A DNA stretch of 64,000 bases from an uncultured Bacteroidales bacterium. Lineage in GTDB: Bacteria; Bacteroidota; Bacteroidia; Bacteroidales; WCHB1-69. Below, in pieces: positions 52,434 to 63,400 of this stretch. Under the pieces are notes generated by a model, which was not told the DNA's origin, made no database searches, and worked only from the letters and a program-made list of their open reading frames with translations. The stretch spans positions 35,629-99,628 of the forward strand of contig CALECM010000132.1 of NCBI GenBank assembly GCA_937949745.1, read 5' to 3'. A program made the position numbers and the translations under genes. Every line of letters begins with the position of its first letter. Positions within the stretch are counted from its first letter, which is position 1.

Positions 52434-55400
52434 ATGAAAAAATACATATTTACTATTTTAATGATGTTTTGTATAACATCAATATTCGCTCAGAGTAATC
52501 CTGCCAATTATTTAGGATCCGGTACGGCGACGAATCCTTACGAGATATACTCCAATAACGATTTGCAGAATATAAGTGTATACCTAACCCAGTACAGAAC
52601 TGCTTATTTTAAATTAATGAATGACCTGAATTTATCCGGAATTGTCCATTCTCCTATAGGTACTTCTTCCGTATTATTTGCCGGAAATTTTGATGGTAAT
52701 GGTCGTACCATTTCAAATTTGGCAGGAAATGATAAACATTTATTCAGGAATCTTGCATCGGGTGGTATTATTAAGAATGTAATCATCACCAATGCCAATA
52801 TTACGACAGCACAAACTACAGCAGATATGGCAATACTGGTGCTTAATAATAAGGGGACCATTGAAAATTGTTATGTCCAGGGGAGAATTACGGCTCCCAC
52901 TGTGGACAACATTGGTTATGGAAAAGGCGGAATTGCAGCTACCAACGATGGAACGATAAGGAACTGTTTTGTGAATGTGATATTAACCGGCCGGCACCGC
53001 CTGGCAGGAATAGTAGGTAAAAATTTTGGAACTGTGGAAAAATGCTACTCAACCGGACAACTATTAGGAACGGATCAGATCAATGGGGGAATAGTAGGAC
53101 AAAATAATAGCGTGGTAAGGAATTGCGTCAATATCATGCCGGTTATTACCGGTCTCCACTCTTCCGGAGATTACGGGACCTATAGAGTTTATAGCTACCA
53201 GGGAACGGGAAGTAATAACTACTCTCTTAATACCACTACTATTAACGGAAGTACCGTAACAGGAACCTCTTCAAATTATAATGGACAAAATGTTACGGAT
53301 GCACAACTGAAAACGCAATCATTCTGGCAATCCATCGGATATGACTTCGTAAATATTTGGAAAATGAGCAGTCCGACTGGTACATTTAAAGGATATCCAA
53401 TATTTAAATGGCAGGAAACCTGTGAATATAAAATATATACAGTGGCGGATTTAATCACACTTAGTAATCAGGTAAGTGCAGGCGATTCGAAAGCAGGATG
53501 TACTATTTTATTAATGAACAATTTGAATTTATCCGGAGTAAATTTCCCGCCTATCGGTACTACTTCCGTATTATTTGCCGGAAATTTTGAAGGTAACGGC
53601 TATACCATTTCAAATTTGGCAGGTAATGATAAACATTTATTCAGGAACCTTGCCTCGGGTGGCACCATTAAAAATGTAATGGTCTCGAATGCCAATATTA
53701 CGACAGCACAAACTACCGCAGATATGGCAATACTGGTACTTAATAATAAGGGGACCATTGAAAATTGTTATGTACAGGGGAGAATTACGGCTCCTACGGT
53801 GGATAACATTGGTTATGGTAAAGGCGGAATTGCGGCCACCAACGACGGCACGATAAAGAATTGTTTTGTGAATGTGATATTAACCGGACGCCATCGTTTA
53901 GCAGGAATTGTGGGTAAAAATTTTGGAACTGTGGAAAAATGCTATTCAACCGGACAAATACTGGGAACGGATCAGATCAATGGAGGAATAGTAGGACAAA
54001 ACAATAGTGTAGTGAGGAATTGTGTCAATATCATGCCGGTTATTAGGGGCCTCCACTCTTCCGGAAATTACGGTACCTATAGAGTTTATAGCTACCAGGG
54101 AACGGGAAGTAATAATTATTCCCTCAATACTACTACTATTAATGGAAGTACCGTAAGTACGGGAACAACCTCCAATTACAATGGACAGAATGTTACGGAT
54201 GCACAACTAAAAACACAATCATTCTGGCAATCCATCGGTTATGATTTTGTAAATATTTGGAAAATGAGTAGTCCCGGTAGTTCGTTTAAAGGTTATCCTA
54301 TCTTTAAATGGCAAAATGAGTGTACGATCGAAATTTACACGGTTGCCGATTTAATCAATCTCAGCAACCAGGTGAGTGCAGGTGATTCAAAAGCCGGATG
54401 TACGGTTTCCTTAATGAACTCTTTGAATTTATCCGGAGTGAATTTCCCACCTATCGGAACCTCTTCCGTATCATTTGCCGGAAATTTTGAAGGTAACGGC
54501 TATACCATTTCAAATTTGGCAGGTAACGATAAACATTTGTTCAGGAATCTTGCAACGGGTGGCAATATTAAAAATGTAATCATCATCAATGCCAATATTA
54601 CGACAGCACAAACTACCACAGACATGGCAATACTGGTACTTAATAATAAGGGGACCATTGAAAATTGTTATGTCCAGGGGAAAATTACGGCTCCTACCGT
54701 GGACAACATTGGTTATGGAAAAGGCGGAATTGCGGCCACCAACGACGGCACGATAAAGAATTGTTTTGTGAATGTGATATTAACCGGACGGCACCGCCTG
54801 GCAGGAATAGTAGGTAAAAATTTTGGAACTGTGGAAAAATGCTACTCAACCGGACAACTATTAGGGACGGATCAGATCAATGGTGGAATAGTAGGACAAA
54901 ATAATAGCTTGGTAAGGAATTGCGTGAATATTATGCCGGTTATTACCGGTCTACACTCTTCCGGAAATTACGGTACCTATAGAGTTTACAGCTACCAGGG
55001 AACGGGAAGTAATAACTACTCTCTTAATACCACTACTATCAACGGAAGTACCGTAACAGGAACCACTTCAAATTACAACGGTCAGAATGCGACTATTACA
55101 CAGCTACGCACACAGTCATTCTGGGAATCCATTGGATATGATTTCCGGAATATCTGGAAAATGAGCAGTTCCACCGGTTCTTTTAAAGGATATCCTATAT
55201 TTAAATGGCAAACCGATACCAGAGGTATTGCGATCAAAGAACCAATTGTCATATCTCCGATTACGGATACTAAATCAGGTACAAATACAAATATATACCC
55301 GAATCCGACAACCGGCATCGTAAATATTGTGTCAACTAATGAAAAACCTGATATTAAGGTGTACAGTGCGACAGGACAATTATTGATCCAAACCACTAAA

Positions 55401-55484
55401 ACCACTATCGATCTATCTCCCTATCCCTCCGGAATCTATATTTTCAATATCAATGGCGAAACGGAGAAAATAGTAAAGCAATAA
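52434..55484 (+). CDS. GLUG-type repeat surface protein with T9SS sorting domain
   Basis: 1016 residues. A signal peptide (1-19) is followed by three tandem copies of a ~300-residue unit (~36-324, 325-624, 625-925). Each holds a beta-helix-like domain with GLUG-style turns (NLAGNDKHLFRN, GTIENCYVQG, AGIVGKNFGTVEKCYSTG, NGGIVGQNNS) and ends NIWKMSS..FKGYPIFKWQ. The copies are nearly identical in DNA as well (period 897-900 bp). A type A sorting domain (~945-1016; YPNPTTGIVNI, YPSGIYIFNI) directs T9SS export. Probably an adhesin or surface-layer-like protein. Confidence 0.88.
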   Translation: MKKYIFTILMMFCITSIFAQSNPANYLGSGTATNPYEIYSNNDLQNISVYLTQYRTAYFKLMNDLNLSGIVHSPIGTSSVLFAGNFDGNGRTISNLAGNDKHLFRNLASGGIIKNVIITNANITTAQTTADMAILVLNNKGTIENCYVQGRITAPTVDNIGYGKGGIAATNDGTIRNCFVNVILTGRHRLAGIVGKNFGTVEKCYSTGQLLGTDQINGGIVGQNNSVVRNCVNIMPVITGLHSSGDYGTYRVYSYQGTGSNNYSLNTTTINGSTVTGTSSNYNGQNVTDAQLKTQSFWQSIGYDFVNIWKMSSPTGTFKGYPIFKWQETCEYKIYTVADLITLSNQVSAGDSKAGCTILLMNNLNLSGVNFPPIGTTSVLFAGNFEGNGYTISNLAGNDKHLFRNLASGGTIKNVMVSNANITTAQTTADMAILVLNNKGTIENCYVQGRITAPTVDNIGYGKGGIAATNDGTIKNCFVNVILTGRHRLAGIVGKNFGTVEKCYSTGQILGTDQINGGIVGQNNSVVRNCVNIMPVIRGLHSSGNYGTYRVYSYQGTGSNNYSLNTTTINGSTVSTGTTSNYNGQNVTDAQLKTQSFWQSIGYDFVNIWKMSSPGSSFKGYPIFKWQNECTIEIYTVADLINLSNQVSAGDSKAGCTVSLMNSLNLSGVNFPPIGTSSVSFAGNFEGNGYTISNLAGNDKHLFRNLATGGNIKNVIIINANITTAQTTTDMAILVLNNKGTIENCYVQGKITAPTVDNIGYGKGGIAATNDGTIKNCFVNVILTGRHRLAGIVGKNFGTVEKCYSTGQLLGTDQINGGIVGQNNSLVRNCVNIMPVITGLHSSGNYGTYRVYSYQGTGSNNYSLNTTTINGSTVTGTTSNYNGQNATITQLRTQSFWESIGYDFRNIWKMSSSTGSFKGYPIFKWQTDTRGIAIKEPIVISPITDTKSGTNTNIYPNPTTGIVNIVSTNEKPDIKVYSATGQLLIQTTKTTIDLSPYPSGIYIFNINGETEKIVKQ

Positions 55485-55507
55485 TTGGTATTTTTCAGCT
55501 ATCCAAA

Positions 55508-55540
55508 ATAAAACCGCTGTAATAATTACAGCGGTTTTAT
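55508..55540. terminator. Bidirectional terminator between the GLUG protein and lipoprotein genes
   Basis: 16-bp perfect inverted repeat with a 1-base centre (ATAAAACCGCTGTAAT and complement). A- and T-rich ends serve both convergent genes. Confidence 0.85.
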
Positions 55541-55613
55541 TATTTGGACAAAAACTTCTGAAATCTTTATTTCGTTAAATACCCGGAAATAAAGAAACAA
55601 ATTGATAATCCGG

Positions 55614-55991
55614 TTATTCCTCGTTAAAACTGAATCTTTTCTCTCTTAAGGTTTGTTCTCCTCCCGATAAACTATAAGTAAAGGAAGTCCTTCCCCTTAT
55701 TTGTTCTGCCAAAGCGCTTTCGTTGATCTTCGCCACATTTTCTTCATAAATTGCTATGGCTCTTTCATCCAGTTTATTTTTCGACTCATCTGCCAATATG
55801 AAGGTCTCGGTTCTGATATTATGATCCGAAAAATATCTTTCAATGACAGCCAGGTCATTTATTTCTCCGCTACCCGAAGTACTAAATTGGGTAATTCCTA
55901 TAGAATAGACTTCTTCCAGATCATCTTTTTTACAAGAATTTGAGAAAATCAGGACCGCACTCAACAAAAAAAATAAAATTGTTTTTTTCAT
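55614..55991 (-). CDS. Small putative lipoprotein
   Basis: 125 residues from MKKTILFF. The lipobox FSNSC gives Cys20, followed by KKDD. The mature part is ~105 polar residues with no known domain; the C-terminus (SFTYSLSGGEQTLREKRFSFNEE) looks beta-like. An upstream in-frame Met pair extends the ORF to 56015 but adds a poor signal start. Function unknown. Confidence 0.7.
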   Translation of the reverse strand: MKKTILFFLLSAVLIFSNSCKKDDLEEVYSIGITQFSTSGSGEINDLAVIERYFSDHNIRTETFILADESKNKLDERAIAIYEENVAKINESALAEQIRGRTSFTYSLSGGEQTLREKRFSFNEE

Positions 55992-56263
55992 CATGAAAAA
56001 TTTTAAATTGAACATTTATTATTATATATCTAAGAATCCGGTTAGATATCAATAATATTCGTATCTAACTGAATCCGGTGCAAATATATAAAAAAATGTT
56101 ATGAATATCGAATCAATTATTTAAATACAATAAAAAATCTTGATAAATTTCTTGATAAGCGGAACCTTTTGTAGCTTATTTTATGTGTAATTATTCCCGT
56201 TCGAATAGCTGAGATTAAAATCTTAAAAGGCCATAATTCGCAATTATATCCTAATGCTAATTA

Positions 56264-57223
56264 TTATTCATATAGAATCTCTTCACATTCCGTGATGGTA
56301 AGGGCTTTCATTAGTCTAACCTTTTTCTCTTTAAAAAAAGGAATCGCTTTGAAATAACCACCGTAATGAAGCCTCATCTCCAAAACAGCCCTTCTTTCTC
56401 CTTTAAAAAGAGCAGTTAACCGAAGTTGTTCGAGACATACGGTCACTCTTTCCTCATAAGATACCGGAAAAACTTCTTCACCATTAATCACCCTACGGAT
56501 TTCATCAAATATCCAGGGATTTCCGATAGCGGCACGGCCTACCATAATACCGTCAACGCCATACCTGTTTTTCAATTCTACCGCTTTTTCACCGGAGTCC
56601 ACATCCCCGTTTCCGATTACCGGAATGTACAACCGGGGATTGGCTTTGACAGCCCCGATAAGATCCCAGTCCGCTTTCCCGCCATATTGTTGAGAGCGGG
56701 TCCTGCCATGTACGGTAATGCCCTGTATCCCGATGTCCTGCAATTTTTCCGCAGCCTCCACAACAGGCTTATCCGTTTCATCCCAACCTAAACGGGTCTT
56801 AACGGTTACGGGAATATTGACGGATTCCACCACGGCTTTTGTTAATTTAACCATTTTGGGAATGTCTTTCAAAATCGCGGATCCCGCACCCTTCGAAACC
56901 ACCTTTTTAACCGGACAACCCCAGTTAATGTCAATAAAATCGGGATTGGCTTCGGCAGCTTTTTCAGCGGCCTGCGATAAAGACATTTCATTATAACCGA
57001 ATATCTGAATGCCGAAAGGCCTTTCTTCCTCATTAAAAGTCATTTTCCTGATACTCTCATCCACATCCCGGATCAGGGCATCCGAAGAAATGAATTCCGA
57101 AATCAGGAAATCAGCGCCGTATCGTTTACACATCAACCGGAAAACCGCGTCGGTAACCCCCTCCATGGGAGCGAGAAAAAGCGGAAAATCATACGACGAT
57201 AACAGGTTCCGGAACGAGGTCAT
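56264..57223 (-). CDS. dusB: tRNA-dihydrouridine synthase
   Basis: 319-residue flavoenzyme that reduces uridine in tRNA D-loops. APMEGVTDAVFR near the N-terminus, DINWGCPVKKVVSKGAGSAIL with the catalytic Cys, TVHGRTRSQQYGG, IPVIGNGDV and GRAAIGNPWIF (FMN phosphate site) are all present. The layout fits DusB. It is monocistronic, with 243 bases separating it from the divergent giant gene. Confidence 0.93.
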   Translation of the reverse strand: MTSFRNLLSSYDFPLFLAPMEGVTDAVFRLMCKRYGADFLISEFISSDALIRDVDESIRKMTFNEEERPFGIQIFGYNEMSLSQAAEKAAEANPDFIDINWGCPVKKVVSKGAGSAILKDIPKMVKLTKAVVESVNIPVTVKTRLGWDETDKPVVEAAEKLQDIGIQGITVHGRTRSQQYGGKADWDLIGAVKANPRLYIPVIGNGDVDSGEKAVELKNRYGVDGIMVGRAAIGNPWIFDEIRRVINGEEVFPVSYEERVTVCLEQLRLTALFKGERRAVLEMRLHYGGYFKAIPFFKEKKVRLMKALTITECEEILYE

Positions 57224-57387
57224 ATAGGTTTAGGTTTGAGAAGGCAAAAATAAGCATTTCTTTACTTTTTGATTCAGCTGATTTTTAATAAAATTACGGG
57301 GAACATTTAGCTTCCGGATTCGTCTTATAAAAACAAAAGATCACCCATTTTTTAAAGATAAAGTGTTCGCTGATAGAAAAAAAATAT

Positions 57388-57395
57388 TAATTTTG
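57388..57395 (+). promoter_or_regulatory. Promoter -7 element for the giant secreted protein
   Basis: TAATTTTG followed by CA, 71 bases upstream of the ATG at 57467. Confidence 0.5.
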
Positions 57396-57466
57396 CAAGA
57401 TTGTTAAATTAGATCCTAACAAAATTTGAACAAAAATACCAAATAAGCATATAAAATTTCTTCGAT

Positions 57467-60400
57467 ATGAAAAAAACATTATTCTTTGTTTTGCTTTTGA
57501 TGCCCCTCCTTATGTTGGCCCAGCCCGTAACCCAGGAGCTCATATTTGAAAATTTCGATCTCAGTACCAATCCTTCCGAGTACAAATTCCAGAATTCGCC
57601 GAACCTGACTTATTGGAAAACAGTTACGGACGTGGCTTCTTCCCAGCCCCGAAGTATGAATGCCAAAATGAATCAGGGAACAGGAGATATGTATCTTATC
57701 AGTGATACTATAGAAATCCCGAACGGACATAATTTTGTCTACTTAAATTTCGACCAAATTTGTAAAATTGTATCTGACCAGGTTGCCTTAATTCAATATC
57801 AGGTAGCCACCGGATATACGCCCGAAGGCCATCCCATTTTTGGACAGGATTGGCATAATATGATATTCTCGTCATCCACGCCTACGATTTATTACGGTAA
57901 AATACATGAAGACGGACGGCAGGAACGTGGCGCCGTACCCAATACGGGCAGATTCAGTGTGGATGCTTATCAACCTCTCTGGGGAAGTGCATTGAATGAT
58001 CCGACCAATAATATGTGGAGAAATGAATTACTCAACATTACTTCTTTTGTTATTAATTCAAGCTCTAATATAAAGCATTTTAGGATTAGGTTTCTGGCAA
58101 AGCATAACAATATCCCTCAATTTGCCGGAGTACCCGGATGGTACCTCGACAACATCAAAGTCGTATCTTCTCCCGTGGAACTAATACCACCCCAGATCAC
58201 CTGGGACCGCAGCACACCGATGAACACGGTTAATAACAGGCCCGGTCCGCATGCCATTATCGCGCAAATTACGGATAACACCGGCGTAGATTATAGCTCG
58301 GTACGTTTCTGGTATACCATAGACGGCGGCACACCGGTTTATCTTCCAAACGACAGTATTCTTCCGGGCGGCACCACTACTTCCGTGAAAATGTTGTGGT
58401 GGGTTCCCCGTCAGTGTTACGGCACCGATATCCGGTATGGCGTGGAAGCTAAAGATATTCATGGAAATTCGTCCAGAAAAGATACGGTCCTTTACCTAAG
58501 AGAAACTTATCCGGCCAATATTGGGCAAAACGATGCCGAATTGACGAAGTTTATCGATTTTCCTTCCGACAATTCCGTTACCGCCGGGGACTCTTATCCT
58601 ATTACGGTGGCCTTTACCAATAAATCGAGGAATACCATGGAAACATTGCAAATAGGATGGAAAAATATAACCACGAATGAGAGCGGCAGTTACACATGGG
58701 ATTACGATGACAAAGGACCGAGGCCGGATACACACGGATTGTGTATGGACCTACCCGATACCGTAATCGTAGGAAACTTCACGCCTACTATGGGCTCCAA
58801 TCTTTTAAGGGTTTGGGTTATTAACAGAAATAATGCCGAAGATGACCGGCATAACAATGACACACTGGAAATAAGGCTTTACGGTTGCCGGGGCCGGTAT
58901 CACGGGCCCCATATACTGGGTACGGGCGATATCGAACCTTCCGAAGTAATCGAATTCGCCGACTTATCCGAAATGAAAGAGCGTTTCCACTATTGCGGGA
59001 TGGACGGGGATGTCGTGATCCGGTTATTGCCCGGAGATTATACGGACTTCCAGTTTACTTCCAATGATCCCAGTATTTACGGACATAATGTTTCCGAAGG
59101 CGGGAACGACCGTTTCAAAATTACTTTCGAATCTTATAACGGTATAGCCGATTCCGTAAGGATAGTGGATAATACTTCCACGGGAGAAGGGGCTGTTGTG
59201 ATACATTCCATAGCGACAAAACCGGTTAAAAATTACGGTTTCCACAATATTACTCTATTAGGAAAAACCGGAGGAGCATCTTCCAGAGGTGTATTTATAC
59301 ACGGTAACAAAGTTGAAAACGTAACCATTTCCAATTGTAAAATAAAAATTGAGGATTCTCAGGCTGTGACTCCTAATTTCGCCGGCATTTGCAGAACTCT
59401 TCCTTCCAGTAATAACCAGGGAGACGACAGGATATGGATTTTGAATAATACGATTACCGGTGGTTCTTACGGGATTTATTATTTTTCTAACAGTTCCCGT
59501 ACCCATCATGTCAATAATATTTCAGGAAACACGATTACTTCCAGAGTGACAGGTATATACACCAAATATTCGAATGTAGACAGTGTATACAGTAATACCG
59601 TATTCCAATCAACATTCCAACCGACACCCTTTAACGGTATTCATATTGAAAACTCGTCCAATGCCAAATTTTATGCCAAAAATAAAGTTTATATCGAGCA
59701 TGACATGAAGTACGGGATGTATTTTAATGTGACAGCCGGAACAGCCGCACAAAAATTATTGATAGCCAATAACGAAGTTATCGGGACTGTTAAAAACCCA
59801 AAAATGTATGGGATATATATTGATAATAATGCTTACACCGATCTGATCAACAATTCGGTATACGTCACCTCTAACGGCATTCCGGTAGAATTAGGGGCTT
59901 CGGGGGATGTTTTAAGCGCCCTCAATTTGACACTCACTTCCACGAATACCGTTCGCGTCCAGAATAACATCCTGGTAAACAAGTGTATGACCTCTTTGTC
60001 AAACAGGAATTATGCCATTTACGGCCACAATGTATTACCTTCGGGACGTTATACATCCAATTACAACAATTATGTATCTAACGGACCATTGGCTTACCTG
60101 AACGGAAGGGACAGAAACTCACTGCAGGACATTAAGGCTTTAACGCTGGGAACGTATTCTCTGGACAGCAATTCTATTTCACGTGACCCGGATTTTCCAA
60201 ATCTGGGAAATGCGATACCGAATCTGAAACTCAATGAATACAGCGGATTAGAGGCCAAAACATTCCCGCGGGTATTGGATGATATCGAAGGAACGCCGCG
60301 GTTAAGTAATATTACATACATGGGAGCGTACACTTCCAATATGCTCGCCACCAATCTGGAAATTGTTCGCCTGATCAGTCCTTCCAACGACGTAGTTTGC

Positions 60401-63400
60401 CCGCAACAGGACTATCCTGTCCAAATAGAGATCCGGAATGTGGGAAGCAGCAATATCAATTTTTCGCAAACCAATGTTACTCTTAATTTCGATATTTCCC
60501 ATGGAATCCAGATCCCTCCATATCAAATAACAGGCAATACCTCAGTGGCACCTTTATCCTCCTACATCGTGACTTTAGGTTCCAATGTTGCGATTCCTTT
60601 AAATGAGAATGTCGATTTTACGGTTTCTGTTAATACACCCGCAGATACCGACCATAGTAATGATACTCTTCGGCAAACAGTAAGAATTGAAGGGGTAAGG
60701 GTTCCCTATGAAGAAGATTTTACCCGTAATCCGCCGGAACCGGCTTTCCGTATCCAGCAAATCCAGGGAGACGGAAACTGGGAGTTTGCCCAGGGCCCAG
60801 GAACACAACCCAACATAGCGCCTTACTATGGCTCAGGAAGACTTTTCTTTAATTCCGTTGACGCTTTATCTACCACGGAGACAAAATCAGTAGCCATATT
60901 ACCTACTATAGACCTCAGCAACACCACAGATCCTGTTTTTGAAATGTGGGTTTCCCATGATAATGGATCTTCCGGAAGAACTGCGGAAGGATATACGGTA
61001 GTGCTTTACACTTCGACAGGCGCCAGCCAGGAAATTACGGCTATCGGTCAGAGCGCTCCCTTCATTCGCCGCTATGACCTCACGGCCAGGACTCCCGTAT
61101 GGAAAAAATATACGTACCGGTTAAGTAGTTATTTATCTGGCGACAGGAGTTGTATCCAGATAGGTATTATCGGTACTATTCAAAAAGGCCAGAACCTTAA
61201 CGTAGACCGCGTTCTTTTAAAGGATTCATATACAAACGACCTTGCGGTGACCGATATTTACAGTTTGGGAAAAACCTCTTCCTTACATCAGATCTCCCCA
61301 AAAATACAAGCCAGGGTAATCAATGAAGGTTGGGACCCCCAATCCAACCGGGAAGTTAAATTAACGATTACCAGAAATAATGCCCAGGTATATACCGAAT
61401 CCAAATATACGGGAACCATACCTTACGAAGGCGAACAACTGATCACTTTCGACGGGACACACCTGACACAAAACGGCGAATACCTGATCACGATAGCGGT
61501 TGTTAATGACGAAAATAATGCGAATAACAGCAATACCCGTACACTGATCGTAACCAATGATACCGCTGCCTATGCTACCAATGATTACAACGATCTTTTG
61601 GCTGCCGGAAGTACTGCGGCCATATCACTGGTAAACAGGTATAAAATTGACGAAGAACTTATCGTAAAAGCCGTATCCTTTTACCCGGTAAACGCCGCAG
61701 TAGCGGAAGGAAAACCCGTTATCGCTTTCGTATCCGACAGCGCAGGTAATGTACTGGCTACTTCCGATACGCTTGTCATCACAAGTGAAATGGTAAACAC
61801 GTGGGTAACGATCCCGATCAATAATTACGCGCGTACCAACTTGGCCAGACAATTTTATGCCGGTATCCATATGTTGGAAGCCGGATATTATCTCGGCACA
61901 CAGGTGGAAGGACCTATAAGGGATTCCGCATATTATTCCAAAGTTAATAATAATTACGTACCTCAAACTACCGGAAGATTCATGATCAATGCAGTGGTGG
62001 ATAAGCCTATTACCAAAGAATTGGCTATTCTTGACCTGGTAAACCCGGTAACCAACTGTGACCTCGGAAATGAGGAGATCAAAATCGCGGTAACCAATAA
62101 CGGTTACGAAGAAATTCCCGCAGGTACCGTATTCCATTATTCCGTTAACGGAACTCTTGTGGAAACCTATACTTATGACCAGAGTATTCCAAGCAGAGGA
62201 GCAAATCCCAACTATATCGTTTTCAATAATACTTATAACTTCACCAATAACGTGGTCGGACAGGATGATGATTATGTGATAAAAGTTTGGGCTACTAATG
62301 TTACGGGCGATTTAATACTTTTTAATGATACGATTAAAGTGGAAATTATCTCAAAAGGTAAATCCAATTTTCCTATCGCGGCTGACGAAGTTGAGATTCC
62401 TTTCTATACTTCCGATTACCTCACGGCTACTCTTCCCCCGAGTATACCGCAGGGAGAGTTATTATGGTATGCCAATACAGGTATCGAATCCTGGGATTTT
62501 CTTCATATGGGATCCAGTTTCCTGACGCCCACTATTTATTACGATACTACTTTTTACGTAACCGCCGCCCCGGGAACCGTGAGGATGGCTTCCGTGGAAA
62601 ACAGTAGTACCCAGACGTATACTTTAACTCAACCTTTCCTTTTCAATACGGGATATTCCCGTGGAAGAGTACTATACGAGCAAAGTGAAATCGGAAGATA
62701 CGGTACGATTTCCAAAATGGCGTTAAATGTTAATAACACCACTAATGTAGAAACACCGATCAAAATATACCTTAAAGAAACCGATTTAGCTACCCTGCCT
62801 TCAGCCCCATTTAATTGGGAAACCGAAATTGCAGATGCCGTATTGGTTTATGAGGGAACTCCCGCCTTCAATACAGCAGGTTGGTTTGAGCTTGAATTTA
62901 ACGAATTATTCGAATATACTTCAGGTAACCTGATGGTTTTAACCGAAACCAATTGCGGTACTCCTTGTGTATCAAACACAACTACTCCTAATTTTAAAGG
63001 TAATTCTATAACTTTACATGTCCAATATGTAAACTGGAATCAGAATACAAATCCCCAGGCTAACTGGCAGACTTATTCACGGAGATGGGATATTCAATTA
63101 TTCATGGCGGACCTGGAATGTGCCAGTGAGAAAAAACCTGTTGCCGTTAAGGTAGTGAATCAACCGACTTATGATGTTGAAACGGAAGAATTGGTTTATC
63201 CGGTATCTTCCTGCGCCCTTGGTGAAGAATATATAGAAGTGCGTCTACGTAACAGGATCAATAGACCGATACCTGCCGGTAAAATTATGATCAAAGCCGT
63301 TTTCAACGGCAATACCATTACCCATCTGGTAAACGAAGCTTTTGGTCCGCTCGAAGTAAAGGTAGTCCGATTTACGACTCCATTTGATTTTACGGCAGAT

